DNA from: Acidobacteriota bacterium
GTDB taxonomy: Bacteria > Acidobacteriota > Vicinamibacteria > Vicinamibacterales > UBA2999
Assembly: GCA_020851565.1 (NCBI GenBank)
Contig: JADZCN010000156.1
Coordinates: forward strand, 1 to 64,000
Direction: 5' to 3'
DNA length: 64,000 nucleotides
Shown: positions 60,255 through 64,000 of the stretch, piece by piece
Numbering within the stretch: the stretch's first letter is position 1
Layout: each line of letters begins with the position of its first letter
Notes under the pieces: generated by a model
Databases searched by the model: none
The model's input: only the letters and a program-made list of their open reading frames with translations
Told to the model about the DNA's origin: nothing
Position numbers and translations under genes: made by a program

Positions 60255-61469
60255 TTACTTCCTGAGCGTCAACCCCACCAACTCCGCCACCGCGCCCCCC
60301 GTGGTCTGCGCGGCGTTCAACCCGAGGCGGAAATCCTTGTCGCTGTACGTCGCGAAGACGTCGGTCGGCTGATGCCAGTGCGGGTTCCACCCGTTGCCGG
60401 TGTGGACGCCGCGCTCGTTCTCCCGGAGGCTGATGGCGGGCACCAGGTCCATGAACGGCGTGGAGTCGGTGTTGGTCATGTGCGGGCCGACCTGCGCGGG
60501 GTAGTCCGTGGCGTACAGCTCGTTCGCGCGGTGGAAGAAGAACGCCAGCTTCATCGCTTCGTCGGCGAGCTTCGCCGTGGACTGGAACTCGATGTTCACG
60601 TCCGCCTCGGGGCGCTGCTCGGGGTTGAGCGTGCCGTCGGCGCGCGGCATGCCGTGATCCCACATCATCATGTCGTGCTGGATCATCCCGAGCCACTTCG
60701 GTTCCGGATAGCGGCCGGATCCCGGCGGATCCTCCTTGCCCTGCAGCGCCTGGCGCTGCTCCACGTACGCGCGCGCGCCGTTCAGGCCCGTCTCCTCGTT
60801 GTTCCACAATGCGAAACGGATGGTGCGCTCGGTGACGACGTCCGGCATGCTGAAGATGCGCGCCAGCTCCATCACCAGCGCCGTGCCCGATCCGTTGTCG
60901 TTGGCCGCCTCGCCCCAGCCGTGGCCGTCCATGTGGGCGCCGATGATGTACATCTCGTTCGGGTACTTCGAGCCGACCTTCGTGCAGTAGACCTGCTCGC
61001 GCGGGCCGTTCTTCGCAGGCTCGGAGTTGAGCGCGCGCAGCTTCTCGTCGGGCTGCTGCATCGGGTCGTTGTTCACGCCGGTCGGCGCGCGCTGGCCACG
61101 GGGCCGGCCGCCGCCCGAGATGCGAGGCACCGCTCCGGGAGGCGGCTGCTGCTGGCCGCCGCCTCCGGTTCGCGGCTGCGGCGGGGGCGGATCGTAGACG
61201 TACTTGATGCGCTCGGTCGGGCAGCCGTAGCTCTTGAGCTGCGCCTCGATCCAGTCCACCGCCTTGCGGTTCCGCTCCGTCCCCTGCCGGCGATCCCCGA
61301 ACTGGGTGAGCCCTTTCACGGTCGCCTTGTAGTTCTCGTGGCTGAGCCGCGAGATGAGGGTCGCGACGTCGGCCACCTGCGTCGGCGGAGGCACGGTCGG
61401 GCCGGACTGGGCCGAGAGCGAGGCAACGCCCACGCTAAGGGCAGCAACTCTGGTGAGAAGAACACGCAT
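60255..61469 (-). CDS. Secreted M28-family metallopeptidase
   Basis: A 404-residue zinc aminopeptidase/carboxypeptidase-like protein. A signal peptide occupies about residues 1-20 (MRVLLTRVAALSVGVASLSA). Metal and catalytic residues lie in IIGAHMDGHGWGEAANDNGS, LWNNEETGLNGARAY and HTGNGWNPHWHQPTDVF. A Pro/Gly/Gln-rich insert at about 95-130 separates the N-terminal part from the catalytic core. The ATG at 61469 has GGAGG seven bases upstream, which rules out longer frames that would read into the simple-repeat DNA. It is not obviously part of the EPS pathway. Confidence 0.93.
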   Translation of the reverse strand: MRVLLTRVAALSVGVASLSAQSGPTVPPPTQVADVATLISRLSHENYKATVKGLTQFGDRRQGTERNRKAVDWIEAQLKSYGCPTERIKYVYDPPPPQPRTGGGGQQQPPPGAVPRISGGGRPRGQRAPTGVNNDPMQQPDEKLRALNSEPAKNGPREQVYCTKVGSKYPNEMYIIGAHMDGHGWGEAANDNGSGTALVMELARIFSMPDVVTERTIRFALWNNEETGLNGARAYVEQRQALQGKEDPPGSGRYPEPKWLGMIQHDMMMWDHGMPRADGTLNPEQRPEADVNIEFQSTAKLADEAMKLAFFFHRANELYATDYPAQVGPHMTNTDSTPFMDLVPAISLRENERGVHTGNGWNPHWHQPTDVFATYSDKDFRLGLNAAQTTGGAVAELVGLTLRK

Positions 61470-61513
61470 GGCAGGGCCTCCGAGGGGGATTCTAGCCGCT
61501 GGACGGGGCGTAG

Positions 61514-61601
61514 GTCTTGGGGTCTTGGGGTCTTGAGGTCTTGAGGTCTTGAGGTCTTGGGGTCTTGGGGTCTTGGGGTCTTGGGGTCTTGGGGTCTTGG
61601 A
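61514..61601. repeat. 8-bp tandem repeat tract, 11 units
   Basis: Eleven consecutive copies of GTCTTGRG (variants GTCTTGGG, GTCTTGAG, last unit GTCTTGGA) lie 45 bp upstream of the M28 peptidase start. A shorter tract of four units lies at 61888-61919. Both run into the same 35-bp sequence. Variable copy number through slippage is likely. Confidence 0.95.
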
Positions 61602-62190
61602 GCCGACGCGTCGTGACGGCCGTGCGCGCGGGCGCCGCTGACGTGGCTCAGACGGGGCGCTGAGAGGCGACTCCTCGGTGGCCAGACCGTTGGAGGTTGG
61701 CCGACTCGCCATCCGACAAACGCGCCGTCGGCCGCCACCTGGCCTGTTTGAGCACGCTGATGCAGGCGAGTTGGCTCGAGTGCTTGTGAACGCCAGAGGC
61801 GCGATTGACCGGCCGACCGACCGGTCTGGCTGCCGAGGAGTCGCCTCTCAGCGGCCTGCGTCTTGGGACGTGGGTCGTGGGGCTTGGGTCTTGAGGTCTT
61901 GAGGTCTTGGGGTCTTGGAGCCGACGCGTCGTGACGGCCGTGCGCGCGGGCGCGCCCGTTCGAGGCCGGGCGACTCATGCAGCCGACAACTGGACCGCAG
62001 GCCAGTCCAGCGCGCGGCCCTTTTGCGCGTACGGTTCTGAGCCGTGCCGGAGGTTCCGTTGTCCGACCGGCCGAGCGGGCGTGCCCGTGCGCATGGCTGG
62101 CACGACGTGTTCCCTTCAGCTCACGAAGACGATGGGCCTTGGGTCTTGGGCTCTTGGAGCCGACGCGTCGTGACGGCCGTGCGCGCGGGC
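61599..62190. repeat. Three dispersed copies of a 35-bp repeat, with a decayed element
   Basis: An identical 35-bp sequence beginning GGAGCCGACGCGTCGTGACG occurs at 61599-61633, 61917-61951 and 62156-62190, all in the same orientation. The first and third are followed by GCTGACGTGGCTCAGACG and then an intact inverted-repeat element. The second is followed (about 61954-62080) by a diverged relative of the 56.3-kb element interior that has lost its terminal repeats. Confidence 0.85.
61658..61853. mobile_element. MITE-like element, copy 1
   Basis: A 196-bp element. Its ends are inverted copies: 21 perfect positions starting CGCTGAGAGGCGACTCCT, extending to 32 positions with two mismatches. No coding capacity. 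A copy of equal length lies at 62212-62407 and differs at four positions by eye, so duplication is recent. Confidence 0.85.
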
Positions 62191-62211
62191 CGCTGACGTG
62201 GCTCAGACGGT

Positions 62212-62407
62212 CGCTGAGAGGCGACTCCTCGGTGGCCGGACCGTTGGAGGTTGGCCGACTCGCCATCCGACAAACGCGCCGTCGGCCGCCACTTGGCCTG
62301 TTTGAGCACGCTGATGCGGGCGAGTTGGCTCGAGTGCTTGTGAACGCCAGAGGCGCGTTTGACCGGCCGACCGACCGGTCTGGCTGCCGAGGAGTCGCCT
62401 CTCAGCG
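62212..62407. mobile_element. MITE-like element, copy 2
   Basis: A 196-bp, nearly identical copy of the 61658-61853 element, in the same orientation and with the same inverted ends. It finishes 5 bp from the stop codon of the NRAMP-like gene. Transcripts of that gene would therefore run into a very long potential hairpin, which may act as its 3' end. Confidence 0.85.
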
Positions 62408-62412
62408 GCCGC

Positions 62413-63675
62413 TCAGCGCAACGCCCCCATCGCCTCCTGCACCCCCACCGCCACGAACAGCGCGAGAATCGCCACCAGCATCAGGTTCGTGGACCAGTGA
62501 TTCCGCGGCACGGGCTCCGTCCACGCCACCTTGTTGTTCAGATACAGCAGCGTCGCCGCCAGGAACGGCACGAACAGGCTCCCCACCACCGTGTACGTGA
62601 CGATGACGAGGATGGGCCGGCCCGTGAACGCGAGCGGAATGGGCACGAGCGTGATGAAGAGGAGCCCCAGGCGATACGGCAGGCTCGTCACCTTCGTCAC
62701 CTGCTCGCGCGCCTCGGGCGAAAGCTTCTTCGCGATGCCGTAGAGATCCGCGTAGAGATACGGCACGCTCTGCCACACGCCGAGCAGCGACGCGAACACT
62801 GCCGCCCAGAACCCGACGGAGTACGCGTAGTGGCCGAACGTCCCGAGGATGCTGCCGAGCATCTCGGCCATCTTGGGCACTGCCTGCGCATCGGTGATGG
62901 CCACGCCCGGCAGGAAGAACGCGCGGTTGGCGATCAGCATGATCGACAGGCCGAAGATGGCGGTGAAGACATACGCGATGCCGACGTCGCCGCGGACGTA
63001 CCCCAGGTACCCCGCGCCGCGCATCCCTTCCTCGCGCATCCAGTAGTTGTAGGACAGCATCGTGATCGATCCGCCGATGCCGCCGATGAGCGACAGGACG
63101 TACGCGCCGCTCCCCACGGGGATCGTCGGCACGAGCAGCCCCTGCAACGCCGGCCCCGGATTGGTCATTGTCAGCGCCGCGCAGACGAGGATGCTGAAGC
63201 CCATGACGCCCACGAGCGTCTTCATCAGCTTCTCGAACTTGCCGTAGCCGCCGAGCCACACGAAGGCGCAGCCGACGAGGCTGTGCGCCACCGCGCCCCA
63301 CGACTGCGGCACGACGCCGCCGGTGAGGTTCGCGAGGCCCAGGCCCGTGGCGTTGGTGAGCGCCGCGCTCACGGCCACGGTCCACAGCACCAGGTACACG
63401 GCGAAGTACACCTTCACCCACGCGGGGAGGTACTCCGCCCATCCTTCCACCACCGTCTTGCCCGTGCCCAGCTGCCAGCGCGCGATGCCCTCGCTCAGCA
63501 CGAACTTGAAAAAGGCGCCGATCGCGATGGCCCAGAGCAGGACCACGCCGTACTTCGCGCCGCCCACCGTGGCCGACACCACGTCTCCCGACCCGATGCC
63601 GGTCGCCGCCACGACAAGGCCGGGGCCGGCGAGCTTGAGAAAGCTGAAAGACGAGGGTGACTTTGGCTCGGACAA
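62413..63675 (-). CDS. NRAMP-family-like divalent metal transporter, non-canonical
   Basis: A 420-residue LeuT-fold membrane protein with about 11 helices. The first helix reads AGPGLVVAATGIGSGDVVSA, where classical NRAMP proteins have the metal-binding DPGN. The sixth-helix region reads GGSITMLSYNYWMREEG, without the canonical Met-Pro-His motif. It thus belongs to an NRAMP-related branch with altered metal-site residues. Mg-type or other substrates have been described for such outgroups, but specificity cannot be told here. It is transcribed away from the gene at 63745, from which it is separated by about 70 bp. Confidence 0.85.
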   Translation of the reverse strand: MSEPKSPSSFSFLKLAGPGLVVAATGIGSGDVVSATVGGAKYGVVLLWAIAIGAFFKFVLSEGIARWQLGTGKTVVEGWAEYLPAWVKVYFAVYLVLWTVAVSAALTNATGLGLANLTGGVVPQSWGAVAHSLVGCAFVWLGGYGKFEKLMKTLVGVMGFSILVCAALTMTNPGPALQGLLVPTIPVGSGAYVLSLIGGIGGSITMLSYNYWMREEGMRGAGYLGYVRGDVGIAYVFTAIFGLSIMLIANRAFFLPGVAITDAQAVPKMAEMLGSILGTFGHYAYSVGFWAAVFASLLGVWQSVPYLYADLYGIAKKLSPEAREQVTKVTSLPYRLGLLFITLVPIPLAFTGRPILVIVTYTVVGSLFVPFLAATLLYLNNKVAWTEPVPRNHWSTNLMLVAILALFVAVGVQEAMGALR

Positions 63676-63744
63676 CGAGGGCGCCTCCGCGCGGCAGGGT
63701 ATCAGAAACCGCCCTGGCTGCCGCCTGTTAGAATCGGTCCGCGC

Positions 63745-64000
63745 ATGATCATCATCGGAACGAGCGGAGGAGCCAGAGACGCCATGGCGGCCATGGCGGA
63801 GGATGGCCGACTGGTCGGGGCCTGCCCACAGGAGCGCGTCACGCGCGTTCGCGGCGCGGGCCTCAACGCCAGCGGCGTGCCCGACGAAGCCATCGATCTT
63901 CTGCTGCGGCGGCGCGGCCGGACGCGGGCGGACATCGGCCAGTACATCAGCGTCGAGGGAGGCGAGCAGGCAGGCGCCTCTCCCGGCCGCCTGGATCGGC
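63745..64000 (+). CDS. Partial gene: probable carbamoyltransferase N-terminus
   Basis: An open frame that starts at ATG 63745 and runs off the window with 85 codons and no stop. It begins MIIIGTSGGARDAMAAM, and continues GRLVGACPQERVTRVRG and GVPDEAIDLLLRRRGRTRAD. The order (glycine loop, acidic site, ACxQERVTR, PDEAIDLLL) resembles the N-terminus of NodU/CmcH-type carbamoyltransferases. The usual His of the GHDA/YHDS motif is Arg here. The assignment is tentative because most of the protein is missing. It is unlike the full carbamoyltransferase at 44.7-46.6 kb in detail. Confidence 0.5.
   Translation, partial: MIIIGTSGGARDAMAAMAEDGRLVGACPQERVTRVRGAGLNASGVPDEAIDLLLRRRGRTRADIGQYISVEGGEQAGASPGRLDR

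Noticed and set aside
61316..62266. Minus-strand open frame of about 316 codons through the repeat region upstream of the M28 peptidase
   Set aside because: It translates the GTCTTGRG tandem tracts and the inverted-repeat elements into low-complexity Pro/Arg/Gln. The peptidase has a good ribosome binding site and signal peptide at 61469.

Overview
The window is one stretch of a G+C-rich bacterial chromosome dominated by a very large exopolysaccharide (EPS) locus of the type that accompanies exosortase A (XrtA/PEP-CTERM) systems. Gene style, the sigma-54 regulator type, the M28 peptidase and NRAMP-like neighbours and the dense short inverted-repeat elements suggest an Acidobacteriota member, probably Vicinamibacteria. 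That assignment is inference, since no rRNA or tRNA gene is visible.

Layout. 0-6.2 kb (minus): a giant secreted FG-GAP/Ig-like/beta-helix protein and a DAHP synthase. 6.6-14.5 kb (plus): the export and regulatory core, namely ExeA-like ATPase, Wza-like exporter, outer-membrane beta-barrel, Wzz-like chain-length protein, BY-kinase, priming glycosyl-phosphotransferase and polysaccharide deacetylase. 14.8-38.1 kb (plus): acyl carrier protein, FemAB-like protein, DegT-like aminotransferase, asparagine synthetase-like amidotransferase, three consecutive two-domain fusion proteins, two alpha/beta-hydrolases, a second deacetylase, five glycosyltransferases, a flippase, an O-antigen-ligase-like polymerase and a CapK-like adenylating enzyme. 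Many of these genes overlap by 4 bp and are probably translationally coupled. 38.4-41.1 kb (plus): a secreted beta-helix protein and a membrane-anchored SGNH protein. 41.3-57.5 kb (minus): a second modification arm with acetyltransferase, TylF-like methyltransferase, three more glycosyltransferases, a carbamoyltransferase/SxtJ/DUF5989 module, VanZ-TPR fusion, two FemAB/GNAT proteins, low-molecular-weight tyrosine phosphatase, AMP-dependent acyl ligase, a second asparagine synthetase and NAD synthetase. 57.9-60.1 kb (minus): two small PEP-CTERM-like membrane proteins and a sigma-54-type AAA+ protein. 60.2-64 kb: M28 peptidase, a repeat-rich spacer, an NRAMP-like transporter, and the start of a probable second carbamoyltransferase running off the window.

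Working model: the priming transferase and eight glycosyltransferases build a lipid-linked repeat, the flippase and ligase/polymerase move and polymerise it, and Wzz, BY-kinase and phosphatase control chain length. The Wza-like protein and beta-barrel export it. The ACP, AMP ligase, four FemAB/GNAT-type domains, amidotransferases, carbamoyltransferase, methyltransferase, deacetylases and SGNH proteins suggest an unusually heavily decorated polymer. No exosortase gene is visible here although nearly all its usual companions are.

The most interesting signals are (i) sigma-54 -24/-12 elements with correct spacing in front of both small PEP-CTERM-like genes, the acyl carrier protein gene and the secreted beta-helix gene, next to an AAA+ regulator whose GAFTGA loop is degenerate; (ii) a family of roughly 190-bp MITE-like elements with 32-39-bp terminal inverted repeats, one abutting the start codon of an asparagine synthetase gene; and (iii) the fusion proteins and the carbamoyltransferase-SxtJ-DUF5989 module.
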